DNA of 64,000 nucleotides, taken from Limnomonas spitsbergensis (taxonomy: Eukaryota > Chlorophyta > Chlorophyceae > Chlamydomonadales). The stretch spans positions 5,456,001 to 5,520,000 of the forward strand of contig JAYJMM010000123.1 in assembly GCA_037349105.1 (NCBI GenBank). Direction: 5' to 3'. The position numbers were made by a program, and so were the translations under genes. Of the stretch, positions 20,514-31,181 are shown one piece after another. A model generated the notes under the pieces. The model searched no databases. It was not told the origin of the DNA and saw only the letters and a list, made by a program, of their open reading frames with translations. Position 1 is the stretch's first letter. The number at the start of each line of letters is the position of its first letter.

Positions 20514-21502
20514 CGATCATTAACCTCGTTGTCCAGCTGTGTCGTTCGCTCCCTCAGCGTATCCTCCAGCAGGGCCCAGGCCTCGGCCTCATCAATATCC
20601 GGCATGGCCATGCCCTGAAAGAACTCCATCAACATGTCGATAGTGCTCGTTTCCTCAGAGGCCTCACCGAGCGGGACCTGCGCCCTTGCGCGCGACCAGG
20701 AGGACCGGGGGGCGGCGGCAGCGGCGGCGGCGGCTCCGCCGCCACCCCCCCGCCCCTCCTCCATCCCAGCCTCAGCTGCGGCCGCAGGGTGGAGGCTCGC
20801 GACACGGTCGCACAGCTCGGATGACATCTGAGATCCAAGATCTGAGATCTGCGGGGAGAGCCTGCCGTCGGCCCAGTGTCCGTCCATGGGGCCGGATCCG
20901 CCAGATCTGCCAGATCCGTGATCCGAAACCGAGGAGTGCGAGGAGAAGGATGGAGACGAGGAGATCGTGGCTGCGGCTGTGGGGCCGTCGCCTCGATCCG
21001 CCGGCAATGAGCAGCGGGCGCAAGCTGCGGCCGGTAGCGGCTGCACCGCCGCTCCCGACGGCCGCCGCCAGAAGGCAAAAAAGACAGACCCCAGCAGAGA
21101 AGACGAGGACGGTGCCTTTGCCTCTTCCGCGGGATAGCAATGCGTCTCAACCGCAGCTCCTGTATCCCAGGCGGAAAGCCTGATGGGTGCCGCCTCGGGC
21201 CCGCTCGGCCCAGACGCGCAGCCCGGCCCGACAACACCCCGCCCCGCAGCTTCATCACCCCTCCACACTTCCTCGGGACCGCACCCCCCTTCCTCCTGCT
21301 CTGCGCTCTCCGCCACCGGGCCGCCCCCAGGGCTCGGCGTGATCCGCGTCGGCGTCGAACGCGTCGGCGTGGCCCGCGCCGGCGTGGTCCGGGCGTTGCT
21401 GTCAGGGGTGCCACGGCTCGCAGCAGAGCTCCTCGCGTCGGTGTTGCTGATTGGCGTCTTGGACGAGCGCGGGGGGGGAGTGCCGACGAACTTGGGGTCG
21501 TG
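20514..21502 (-). CDS. Membrane protein exon 9, long hydrophilic region
   Basis: 989 bases, open throughout, from HDPKFVGTPPPRSSKTPIS to TTQLDNEVND plus two bases, with acceptor ctccgcag and donor GTGAGA. Residues about 40-60 are TPAR/TPTR/STPT repeats. The middle is Ser/Gly/Ala-rich, and the last 60 residues (IDMLMEFFQGMAMPDIDEAE and onward) look like an acidic amphipathic helix. No domain recognised. The frame continues correctly into exon 10. Confidence 0.78.
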
Positions 21503-21819
21503 CTGCGGAGCAAAGCGGGGAATCAGAGGTTCAACGAGGAGCAGTTAGGGGTTAAGCAAGGAGCAGTAAAGGGTTCAGCGAGGAGGAGTGAAGAGTTTGG
21601 CGAGGAGCCCTCCCTTGTCTGCGCCCGCCAAGCCCCACCCTCGGATCCCACCCCACTCTCCCCTGCCCACACACCCCTAGCCCCATCCCAACCTCAGCCC
21701 GGGTCTACCCTAGTACCCTCTGCCCGCGCCCACCCTCTTCTCCCGTCCCACCCAACCTTGCCCAGATCCCCCCCTGCCCCGCCCCGACCTTTGCTCCCGT
21801 CCCACCGCACCCCTCGCAC
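21503..21819. other. Intron 8, C/T-rich on the plus strand's right half
   Basis: Contains gaggagcagttaggggttaa-type repeats at about 21530-21610, then cccacccc-rich sequence. No exon copy was recognised with confidence. Confidence 0.5.
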
Positions 21820-22231
21820 CTTCATTACCAATGCGGCCACCCCATGCCCGGCCTTCTTCCGGGCGGTGGAGTGCAGCGCCGCATGGTCCTCAGCGGTGAG
21901 CGCGCGGGTCATCGGCGTCGCGCCGCGGTCGACGCGTGGCGCAGGAACCTTGTCCATGCCCGGCAGCCGCATTAAGGCGTTTCTGTTGCCGCGGTCGCCG
22001 CGCCCGCCGTCTGCCAGCATTGCAGCGACGACGTCGCCCGGCGCGGCTGCCTCTTGCGTGCGACAACGCTCCGGGGCGTTCTTGGCGAGCAGGTTGAGCG
22101 CGCCGGCCGCGACGCCGACGAGCGCCGTCGCGGCGGCTGAGGGCGCCGCCGGCGCCTGCGCGCGGGCGGGCTCTTGGCTGCGTCGTCGGCCTGGCGCGTG
22201 AGCAGGTGCACCAGCTCGTGGAACGCCATGC
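21820..22231 (-). CDS. Membrane protein exon 8, with a one-base frameshift
   Basis: The phase from exon 7 gives G-MAFHELVHLLTRQADDAAK at the start, a convincing helix. The 3' part is convincing in another frame (ALVGVAAGALNLLAKNAPER ... AALVMK) and that frame is needed to join exon 9. The lengths differ by one missing base between about 22170 and 22130. The start frame alone ends at a stop near 21972. Either the sequence has a single-base error in a GC-rich stretch or this allele is broken. Confidence 0.65.
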
Positions 22232-22861
22232 CTGCGCTCCAGGCAAGAAGAGCAATTTAGGTACGCTTCAATGCTGCTCAACTGGTAAAGGATAACAGTA
22301 GAACGCTTACATAAGGTAGTTGAGTTACGGTATACAGTTAAATCAAAATAATACTTAGAAGTACCAAAGCTAAATCAATACGGTATAATAGTTCAATCAT
22401 TATACCGGTAATACTTAAATAATTAATTAAATAATACAGTATTGAAATGAATATAATAGTTAAAACACCAGCGCTTCAACATGGAACGCCATCCCTGCGC
22501 TCCACGCAAAACAAACGGTAATTCAATGCGCTTACATACCGATATGGTGGAACTACGGTAGTTTAGGGGTAACAGCATAACGATTCAATAACGATTCGCC
22601 GACAATGTGAAACGTTATAGGGCTTCTATGTGGTGAAACCCTAAAACCTAAAAGAGAACCCTGAATCCTGAAAGAAACCCTGAACCCTGAACTGCGATCC
22701 CTGCGCTCCATTAGATAACAGCAGAGTCCTGACGGGCCTTTTACCCTACAAACCCTAACCTGCACCTACACCCAGCTACCCACCCGTTTTGTGATACAGC
22801 AAAGACCTGACCGGCCCTTTGCCCTATAAACCCAAACCTGCACCCACACCCAGCCACGCAC
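22232..22861. other. Intron 7: AT-rich centre, echoes of both flanking exons
   Basis: Bases 22480-22510 (tggaacgccatccctgcgct) copy the exon 8 start (tggaacgccatgcctgcgct, 22219-22238), and a weaker copy lies at about 22686-22700. Bases 22710-22757 and 22782-22834 are about 78-base tandem copies of the exon 7 donor edge (ttgtgatacagcaaagacct against ttgtgatacagcagagacct). Bases 22290-22460 are AT-rich with ataccggtaat motifs. Confidence 0.8.
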
Positions 22862-23138
22862 CTGTCTTGTGATACAGCAGAGACCTGACCGGCTCCATCA
22901 GCAGGTCCCGCTCCTCCTGCTTCTCTCTCAGCCGAGCCGCAATGCGCCGCTGCAGCCGCTCCTTATCGTCCTCAACCTCCAGGAAGCGGATGCGGCCGCT
23001 GGTGAACGAGACGCGGCGCCCAGACTCGTTCATCAGTGCTCCGGCGGCGAGGATCAGCGGCGGCACCGTCCCGTCGTGCTTGGACTGGAAGCGTAGGACG
23101 TCCTCGCGCGAGAAGGACTTCTTGAGCTGGCGTTTGCC
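22862..23138 (-). CDS. Membrane protein exon 7, charged helical region
   Basis: Ninety-two codons in phase 0 plus one base, GKRQLKKSFSREDVLRFQSK to RSLLYHKT. The centre is strongly charged (EVEDDKERLQRRIAARLREK and onward) and probably a coiled coil. It follows the three-span block and is therefore likely cytoplasmic. Acceptor is ggcgcag, donor GTGCGT. Confidence 0.8.
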
Positions 23139-24130
23139 CTGCGCCAGGGTTCCAGGGTTCCAGGTTCTCAACGCGTTTAGGGTTAGGGGTTCCGGGTTCT
23201 CAACGGTTATATTGGGTTAAGGGTTCTAGGGTTAAGGGTCATTGGGTTAAGGGTTTAAGGATTCAGGGTTCTAGGGTTCAGGGCTCGTGGCCACATGGTT
23301 CTCCCTGTAAATGCCTGAAAGGTTCTTATGGTTATATAGTTACAGGACATAAGGCTAGGGTTTGTGGTAAAGGGTTTAGGGTGCTAGGACTATAAGGGTT
23401 TCAGGACCAGGCTTGCTGTAAGGAACTTCAGCTACACTTCAGCTACACTACAGATATTTCTAGGAACTTCAGCTACACTCCAGCTACACTTCAGCTGCGC
23501 CAGGAAAGCGCGGTTTGGGCCGCTCGCTGTAGGCTGCCCAAGTTTTGGCCCCCTAGCGGTGGCTACCCTACAGCCCACCCTCCCTGAAGGAAGTCTGGCA
23601 CTGCCGTGGCGCACACGCTAGACCCAACACCGATCCAGGCCAGGGACCAGGGCACATCAGTCATGCGCGATTGAGTGACCCCCACCTTGTACAGTCGAAA
23701 CAGGGCTAGTGGTGTTGGCCTGAGTGTTATGGGGGCTCTGTCTCTCTTCCCTTATACCTCTTTATTTCCTCGGCGATGTGCAAGCTTTTCTTACCCCCGG
23801 GGGTCCCTCAACCTCTGGTGGAGGACACCCTCCACCTTTGGTCTTTCAAGGCTGGGGGACCTACCTCCTGGACAGGTGGAAACCCTGAACCTCCCTACCG
23901 TAGAATTAATTTGCCTTCCCTCGGGTGTGAAAACATGATTTCTTTCAATGTTACCTTCAGGGGGTAAACTTTCGACCAAAACTCTCCATTTCTGACTGGA
24001 AGCAATCGATAGTTGGTATATTCATCAATCCCCAAACCCGAAACAACGTTAATAATGTGGGAAGGCAAAGCAAATCTACCGTGATAAAAGTAAGATGAAG
24101 AGGTGTCGCGGTCCCGAGCTGCTGGCTTAC
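23139..24130. other. Intron 6: gggttaaggg text and a unique island
   Basis: Bases 23160-23420 are gggttctagggttaaggg-type degenerate repeats and 23420-23490 repeat cttcagctacactt. From about 23560 to 23970 the sequence is unique-looking, with a 62-codon minus frame (23979-23791) of no recognised family; it might be an insertion. No terminal repeats were seen. Confidence 0.5.
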
Positions 24131-24244
24131 CGGTTGGGCCACGCCATTCACCGAGGCTCGCTTGGAGTCCAGTGCGGCGAGCATGCGTTTGTTGACGGTT
24201 GCCCGTACGGCCTGGACGCGCTGGTCCAGCAGCCGCGACCGGAC
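24131..24244 (-). CDS. Membrane protein exon 6
   Basis: Thirty-eight codons, phase 0 at both ends: VRSRLLDQRVQAVRATVNKR to SVNGVAQP. Acceptor gttaag, donor GTAAGC. It continues the last span of exon 5 into a basic, helical, probably cytoplasmic stretch. Confidence 0.8.
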
Positions 24245-24789
24245 CTTAACACATCGCGGAAGGCCAATCATTAATGACAAGTCAAAGATTCTCATTGCCA
24301 TACCGGTACCGGTATACCATCATGAGTATTTTATTTATAATGACATTACTGGTAGGTACGGTATACGGTAAGTATATATTGTATAAATATATTATGTGTA
24401 CCGGTAAGTATATTATGTGTAAGTATATTGTATAAGTACCGGTATATTATGTATACCGATAAGTATATTATTTAGAAGTGTATTATTTTGAAGTACCGGT
24501 ACCAGTATGAGACTACGGGTAAGAGCATACTGGCTATCCAACAGCTGCAGCCAGACTTAAAAACATACAGTCAGCAGGATGAACATACCAATCATTAAAT
24601 AATGATTAATTTTTAGTTATTTATAAACAGGGGGGGGAATGCCAATGATCCTTTTATAAGCAGGGGCATGCAGGGGGGGGCAGGCGGGCATGCCAGCATG
24701 CGGGTGCATGGGTGGGCGAGCGGGCAAGCCAGTGGGCAGGCGGGCAGGTGGGTGCGGGTGCGGGGCGTGGCTCTGCGTGCTCAGCGCAC
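24245..24789. repeat. Intron 5: taccggta/agtatatt repeats and gggcaggcggg tract
   Basis: Bases 24295-24510 are built from taccggta, ataccggt and aagtatattatgt pieces. Bases 24625-24780 are G-rich gggcaggcgggcatgc repeats ending at the donor of exon 5. No gene. Confidence 0.75.
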
Positions 24790-25551
24790 CTTCCCGATGA
24801 GGTGAGTTATCGTCCCCAGCAGCAACAGCAGCGCTGCCAGGTACACCAGCACGACCGCGCCGATACCTGCCGCCTCGGGCTGCCGCGTCGCCACCAGGCC
24901 GCCGGCCGAGTGGGCGACCGCGACGACGGTCAGCACAAGCAGCAGCAGCTCAAAGTGCGGGAACACGAGCAGGCTCGGCAGCGGCGTCGCGCTCGTGCCG
25001 GGGCACTGCGACCACATCTTGAGCGAGAGCCAGTGGAGAACGAAGCAGCCGACCAGGACCAGCAACACGATCAACAGACGCTCGTACGCCTGCTCCGCGA
25101 CGGCCGCCGCCGCCGAGGCGCTGACCGGAGCTCCCAGCAACCGCCGCCGCAGCGCCGCTGCCGTGGCGGCGGCGAAGGAAACCCCTCCCCCCTCTTCTCC
25201 TTCTCCTCCTCCTACTCCGTCTTCTGCTTGGTAGTGCTGGTGGTGATCGTGGTGCCAGGTGTCGGCGGCTTCGCCGCCCCACGGCTGCCCCGCACTCAAT
25301 CCCGCACCCACTCCTGCCCCGTGCACCAGCAGCAGCTGCCGCCGCCGCCGCCCGCTCGGTAGGTCGCTCGGGCGGGATCTGTCGTCCACGGATCCGGATC
25401 CGTACAGCGTGTTGTACGTGTAGTAGTAACAAGCGGGACGGGCGCCGCCGCCGAGGATCGGGAAGTAGAAGTTGGACCACTGGAGGCCGCACGCCGCGCC
25501 GCGGTACACATCGGACAGGTTGGCGCTGACGCCGGCACTCAGGGCAAATCG
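24790..25551 (-). CDS. Membrane protein exon 5, TRP-like core with three membrane spans
   Basis: 254 codons, phase 0 at both ends. It begins RFALSAGVSANLSDVYRGAA (like the family's conserved loop before the -.f.WS motif, here LQWSNFYFPI), has a CYYYTYNTLY element, then about 100 Ser/Gly/His-rich residues, and three strong spans at about residues 159-178 (LLIVLLVLVGCFVLHWLSLK), 193-213 and 229-250. Acceptor is tgcgcag, donor GTGCGC. The 5' 60 bases of this exon are copied 17 times in the intron before it. Confidence 0.8.
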
Positions 25552-27680
25552 CTGCGCACGAAAAGAGGGCAGGCAGGTGGGCAGGCAGTTCAGACAGGCA
25601 GACAGGCCGCACGCCGGCCATGGTACACATCCGGCAGGTTGGCGCTGACACCGGCACTCAGGGCAAATCGCTGCGCACGAAAAGAGGGCAGGCAGGTGGG
25701 CAGGCAGTTCAGACAGGCAGACAGCCCGCACGCCGGCCATGGTACACATCCGGCAGGTTGGCGCTGACACCGGCACTCAGGGCAAATCGCTGCGCACGAA
25801 AAGAGGGCAGGCAGGTGGGCAGGCAGTTCAGACAGGCAGACAGGCCGCACGCCGGCCATGGTACACATCCGGCAGGTTGGCGCTGACGCCGGCACTCAGG
25901 GCAAATCGCTGCGCACGAAAAGAGGGCAGGCAGGTGGGCAGGCAGTTCAGACAGGCAGACAGGCCGCACGCCGGCCATGGTACACATCCGGCAGGTTGGC
26001 GCTGACGCCGGCGCTCAGGGCAAATCGCTGCGCACGAAAAGAGGGCAGGCAGGTGGGCAGGCAGTTCAGACAGGCAGACAGGCCGCACGCCGGCCATGGT
26101 ACACATCCGGCAGGTTGGCGCTGACACCGGCCCTCAGGGCAAATCGCTGCGCACGAAAAGAGGGCAGGCAGGTGGGCAGGCAGTTCAGACAGGCAGACAG
26201 GCCGCACGCCGGCCATGGTACACATCCGGCAGGTTGGCGCTGACACCGGCACTCAGGGCAAATCGCTGCGCACGAAAAGAGGGCAGGCAGGTGGGCAGGC
26301 AGTTCAGACAGGCAGACAGGCCGCACGCCGGCCATGGTACACATCCGGCAGGTTGGCGCTGACACCGGCACTCAGGGCAAATCGCTGCGCACGAAAAGAG
26401 GGCAGGCAGGTGGGCAGGCAGTTCAGACAGGCAGACAGGCCGCACGCCGGCCATGGTACACATCCGGCAGGTTGGCGCTGACGCCGGCGCTCAGGGCAAA
26501 TCGCTGCGCACGAAAAGAGGGCAGGCAGGTGGGCAGGCAGTTCAGACAGGCAGACAGGCCGCACGCCGGCCATGGTACACATCCGGCAGGTTGGCGCTGA
26601 CACCGGCACTCAGGGCAAATCGCTGCGCACGAAAAGAGGGCAGGCAGGTGGGCAGGCAGTTCAGACAGGCAGACAGCCCGCACGCCGGCCATGGTACACA
26701 TCCGGCAGGTTGGCGCTGACACCGGCACTCAGGGCAAATCGCTGCGCACGAAAAGAGGGCAGGCAGGTGGGCAGGCAGTTCAGACAGGCAGACAGGCCGC
26801 ACGCCGGCCATGGTACACATCCGGCAGGTTGGCGCTGACGCCGGCACTCAGGGCAAATCGCTGCGCACGAAAAGAGGGCAGGCAGGTGGGCAGGCAGTTC
26901 AGACAGGCAGACAGGCCGCACGCCGGCCATGGTACACATCCGGCAGGTTGGCGCTCACGCCGGCGCTCAGGGCAAAGCGCTGCGCGCGGGTAAGCAGGCA
27001 GGTAGGTGGGCAGGCAGCTCAAGCAGGCAGGCAGGTAGCATAGGCAGGCCGCATGCCATCCGCGGTACACATCTGACAGGTTGGCGCTCACGCCGGCGCT
27101 CAGGGCAAAGCGCTGCGCGCGGGTAAGCAGGCAGGTAGGTGGGCAGGCAGCTCAAGCAGGCAGGCTGGTAGCACAGGTAGGCCGCATACCGTCCGCGGTA
27201 CACATCTGACAGGTTGGCGCTCACGGCGGCGCTCAGGGCAAAGCGCTGCGAGCGGGCACGCAGGCAGGTAGGTGGGCAGGCAGTTCAAGCAGGCAGGCAG
27301 GTTGCATAGGCAGGCCGCATACCGTCCGCGGTACATATCTGACAGGTTGGCACTCACGCCGGCGCTCAGGTCAAAGCGCTGCGCGCGGGCACGCAGGCAA
27401 GTAGGTGGGCAGGCAGTTCAAGCAGGCAGGCAGGTTGCACAGGCAGGCCGCATGCCGTCCGCGGTACACATCTGACAGGTTGGTGCTCACGCCGGCGCTC
27501 AGGACAAAGCGCTGCGCGCGGGCACGCAGGCAGGTAGGTGGGCAGGCAGGTCAAGCAAGCAGGCAGGTTGCACAGGCAGGCCGCGTGCCGTCCGCGGTAC
27601 ACATCTGACAGGTTGGCGCTCACGCCGGCGCTCAGGGCAAAGCGCTGCACGCGGGCACGCAGGCAGGTAGGTGGGCAGGT
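25552..27680. repeat. Array of 17 copies of exon 5's acceptor junction (119- and 133-base units)
   Basis: Twelve 119-base units (atggtacacatccggcaggt at 25619, 25738 and every 119 bases to 26928) and five 133-base units (gtacacatctgacaggttgg near 27064 to 27595). Read on the minus strand each unit holds a TGCGCAG or similar acceptor followed by about 60 bases of exon 5 (RFALSAGVSANL(P/S)DVY..), then filler ending in the next acceptor. Only the last copy, at 25551, continues into the full exon. Units nearest the real exon are almost identical to each other; the distant ones differ more. Confidence 0.95.
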
Positions 27681-27804
27681 TAAGGGTCGAGGGTCTGAGA
27701 GTTAGGGTATAGGGTTTAGGGTTAAGGGTATGAGATTTAGGGCTACGGGTTGAGTAGTTGAGGGTTAAGGGCTGAGGTCTGAGATTTAGGGCTGTAAGTT
27801 GTAC

Positions 27805-27945
27805 CTGCACCGCGCCCAGCATGCTGAGGGTGGCCGACCCCGCAGATCCTGCCATGAGGGATCCAGCGACCGCAGCCGACGCGCCGCCGCCCGAGGCACC
27901 TGCCAGTAGCGCAGCAGCGGCAGACGCTGCCATGCTCACCGCAAC
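27805..27945 (-). CDS. Membrane protein exon 4, small-residue span
   Basis: Forty-seven codons, phase 0 at both ends: VAVSMAASAAAALLAGASGG through GSATLSMLGAVQ. With the end of exon 3 (VISSTAVTAVISSS) it forms a hydrophobic small-residue span, then a Gly/Ala loop. The final AVQ joins RFALSAG of exon 5, giving the Q-F-A pattern expected for TRP-like proteins. Donor GTACAA is the weakest in the gene. Confidence 0.8.
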
Positions 27946-29239
27946 CTAAGCAGAGGGGAGGGGGGGGAGGTGAGAGGGGCCATAGAGGGGGGGGAGAGGG
28001 GGGGGAGGGGAGAAAGGGGGGGGGGGGGGGAAGGGGGGGGAGACTGGGGGCAGATGGGGGTAAGAGGGGAAGATGGGAGGGGGGAATGGGAGGGGGGTAT
28101 GGGAGGGGGGAGGAGAGGGGGGGGGGGAGGGGGGGGGGAGGGGGGGGAGAGGGGGGGGAGAGGGAGGGTGACAGAGGGGAGCAGAGGGTGTGAAGGAGGG
28201 TGAAAGGAAGAGATGGAGGGGGTTAAGGGGTGAGAGGAAGGGGAAAATAGAGAAGACGGAGGGGAGGGAGGGGGGCGGGGGGAGGGGTTGAGAGTAGAAG
28301 GGTGAAAGGGAGGGGGGTTGGAGGGCGAGTGAGAGGGAGAGAGGGAGGAAATTAAGGGGTGAGAAGGGGGGGGAAAGGAGGGAAGGAGGGAAGGGAGGAG
28401 GGGCGACAGAGGCAGCCATGCTCAAAGCAACCGATGAGTCATGAAGAGATCCAGGAAGGTTTAAATGGTACCTTAACCCTCAGCCCTAGATTAGGTTCAA
28501 AATCCAATGGCGGGTTAAAAAGAGGATTGTGATTGGACCTATGAAATAATACGATTGTTATCTGTGGAGGTTCACCCATGTGTGGAGGTTCGCCCACCCA
28601 CACTGAGGTCGAGGCGTGAGACCCGAGGTTGGGGGTGCGAAGCCCGAGAATTCAGCATCCCTTAATTTAGGGGACCAAACCCAGACCCTTTGAATTTGAA
28701 CCCTCCAAACCCAGAACCTTCGAATTTGAACCCTCCACCCAAGGCTTGCACCTATAACCTTGATTACTGAAATCCTGAACCAATAAGCATTGAATCCCGA
28801 CCCTGCACATAAAACCTGCACACTAAACCCCAAACCCTTCAATCTGACCAATCACCCTTCAATCCTGACCCTGCTCATAAAACCTGAACCCTTAACCCTA
28901 ACCCCTTCAAACCTGCACCCTAAACCCTTGAATCCTGACCCATCACCCTTCAATCCTGACCCTGCGGCTAGAGGCCGGCGCCTAAACCCTAAACCAGGCT
29001 TGCTCACCGATATCGAAACGACTGCAGTACCTGCCGTTGACCCTTCAATCCTGTCCCTTCAACCCCAAACCGCACATCAACCCTTAAATCCGGGACCTGA
29101 ACTGCTGATCCTGCACCCTTAACTGCACATAAACCCTTTCACGCTGACCCTGTCACCCGGGCCGTAGGCCACAGTGTAGCTGAAATGTACCTGAAAGTGA
29201 AGCAGTAACGACTGCAAAAAACACTGTAGCTAAGCTCAC
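27946..29239. other. Intron 3: polypurine tract, ccctaaaccc text, echoes of exons 3 and 4
   Basis: Bases 27957-28400 are G-rich (gggggggagg runs). Bases 28408-28430 (ggcagccatgctcaaagcaacc) copy the exon 4 start (ggcagacgctgccatgctcaccgcaac, 27919-27945). Bases 28990-29035 (ttgctcaccgatatcgaaac and onward) copy the exon 3 donor edge (aagctcaccgatgatgagat). The remainder, 28650-29130, is aaccctgaccct-type degenerate text. Confidence 0.75.
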
Positions 29240-29756
29240 CGATGATGAGATTACTGCAGTGACTGCTGTTGAGGAGATGACTTGCTCCCTCGTCACCAAC
29301 GGGGGCGGCGGCGCAGGCGGCGGGGACGGCGGCGGGGGCGGGGGGCTGGGCGGGTTGCCGGGAATGGGAGACGGTGGCGGTTTCGGAACAGGGGGCGGAG
29401 GCGAGGACGGGACCGGCGGCTTGGGTGGGCTGGGGGGAGGCGGGTGGCGGGAAGGGCGAGGGGGGCGAGGGGGAAGGGGGCGATGGCGAGGGCGGGGAGG
29501 GTGAGGGGGGCGAGGGCGAGGGCGGCAGCGGCGGCGACGGGGACGGCGGCGAGGGAGAGGGCGGCAAGGGCGACGGTGGGGAGGGTGACGGCGGGGGCGG
29601 CATCGGCGGCGAGGCGCCGCAGGTGCCGCCGCTGAACACTGGGTTGGCGGTGAACGAGGCGCGGGGGGTGAAGATTGAGGGGCTGAGGGGTGCGTTGGAG
29701 TCGGTGCCCCAAAGCTGCCATTTCTGAGTGATGTCGTTGAGTGCGCAGGTTGCGAG
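29240..29756 (-). CDS. Membrane protein exon 3, proline-rich hinge, with a one-base frameshift
   Basis: Begins LATCALNDITQKWQLWGTDS in phase 0 and includes FSGGTCGASPP, then about 60 residues of PSPSPP/PPSP. The end, LVTREQVISSTAVTAVISSS, is in another frame, needed to join exon 4 and also proline-rich just before. The length exceeds a multiple of three by one, so an extra base (or two missing) lies in the G/C runs near 29430-29470. Acceptor ccccacag, donor GTGAGC. Confidence 0.68.
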
Positions 29757-30776
29757 CTGTGGGGGACAGGAAGGGGGAAGGAGACGTGTGGGTGAGGGGT
29801 TGAAGGGTTCATGGCCAGGGCTGGGGATCAGCAGGTTGCGAGCTGTGGGGGAGCGGAAATGTGGCAGGGAAGACGTGTGGGTGAGGGGTTGAAGGGTTAA
29901 TTGTGAGAGCCGGCGATCAGCGGGCGGCGGGCGGGGCGAGGGGTGGTGGGGCCAGGGGGGCTGTAGCCGCTGGCTGGCCATGGCTCTCTTTGATCCCCAA
30001 TGGCCCAGCGGTGGCTGCTTTTCACGCCTGAATCTCAAAGGCAGTAACGGCAGGTACATGGAAAGTAAAAATAGGGTAAAATAGGTTGCTCAACAAATAA
30101 TGCTTGGACCTTGAACCTTCGACCTGTGCACCCTAAAACGAAGATCAACCCTGGATGGGGCACCGGATAAACCCTATATTCATGAACCCTGACTGACTTA
30201 GACCCGGTACAGGGGCCCGTAAAACACTGGATCCCAAACCTCGACCGGCCTGGACCTGGGGATACGGTGATGGACAAACCCTAAACACTCAATCCTGAAC
30301 TGACCTGGACGGTGGATGTGGCGGTGGATAACTCCGTAACCTCAAACCCTGGAAACTTAACCCTAAGCCTCAACTGACCTTGCCATGCGGATACAGCTAT
30401 GGACAAACCCTAAACACTCAATCTTTTAACCTCAACTGACATGGATGGTATATGTGGCTGTGTGTATCCCTAAACCTCAAACCCTGGACACAAAATCCTG
30501 AACCCTTACTGGCCTGGACCTGGAGATGCCGTGATGGACAAACCCTACACCCTGACCTGACCAGGACGGTGTACGTGGCACTGGATAAGCCCTAAACCCC
30601 GAACCCTTCACACTCAATCCCAAATCCTACCCGATCTGGACATGAGGGATGCGGTAAACCCTTAACCCCAAACCCTGCACCCTGCAGTGATTACCCTGAA
30701 CTGACCTGGACGGTGGATGCGACTGTGTATAAACCCTAAAAGCCCCAAACCCTCAACTAAAACAAACCAAACTTAC
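29757..30776. repeat. Intron 2: echoes of exon 3 acceptor and exon 2 donor
   Basis: Bases 29830-29850 (caggttgcgagctgtggggg) copy the exon 3 acceptor edge (29746-29765). From 30180 to 30735 at least six degraded copies of the exon 2 donor edge occur (form ctgacctggacggtggatgtggc, near 30195, 30290, 30375, 30440, 30515 and 30705), compared with the real cttacctggatcgtggcggt at 30772. Spacers are aaccctaaacactcaatcc text. Confidence 0.8.
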
Positions 30777-31181
30777 CTGGATCGTGGCGGTGGAGCTGGA
30801 CAGCACGCCCGCCAGGCACTTCGTCATGTCGTTCACGTTGACGAAATAAAAGTAGTTGTTGACGGTGTCACAGTCCTGCACCATCGACCAGCGCGACCGC
30901 ACGTTGGTGCCCAGTGGGCCGGCGGAGTCGACGACGCCGAGCGCCTGCCCGGCGCTCAGCGCCTGCTGCGTCGCAGGGCTCAGGACCGTGTTCCACGCGG
31001 CGCCCGTCGACGAGTTGGTGGCGGAGGACATGTTGTACAGCACGTACGAGTTCAGGCTCGAGGACTGCGCAAACTGCAGCGACCAGAACGGGCCGTCGGT
31101 CGGCGAGGACGTCGCGGAGTAGCTCCCGAGCTGGTTGGGGAAGAGCTGCGAGCCGGTGCCTAAGCTGACGGCTGTGCTGGC
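30777..31181 (-). CDS. Membrane protein exon 2, extracellular/lumenal domain
   Basis: 135 codons, phase 0 at both ends: ASTAVSLGTGSQLFPNQLGS, then a Ser/Thr/Asn-rich domain containing GPFWSLQFAQ, two NxS/T sites (NMS and NSS) and two cysteines (QDCDTV, TKCLAG). Acceptor atcgcag, donor GTAAGT. By position it should be the soluble N-terminal domain; family unknown. Confidence 0.8.

Noticed and set aside
25590..27224. Series of 85-101-codon frames (MPVSAPTCRMCTMAG..) in the 119/133-base array
   Set aside because: These are shifted frames of tandem copies of the exon 5 acceptor; no unit has its own start and stop context.
29153..29812. Arg/Pro-rich alternative frames around exon 3 as separate genes
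   Set aside because: They are other frames of the same GC-rich proline hinge.
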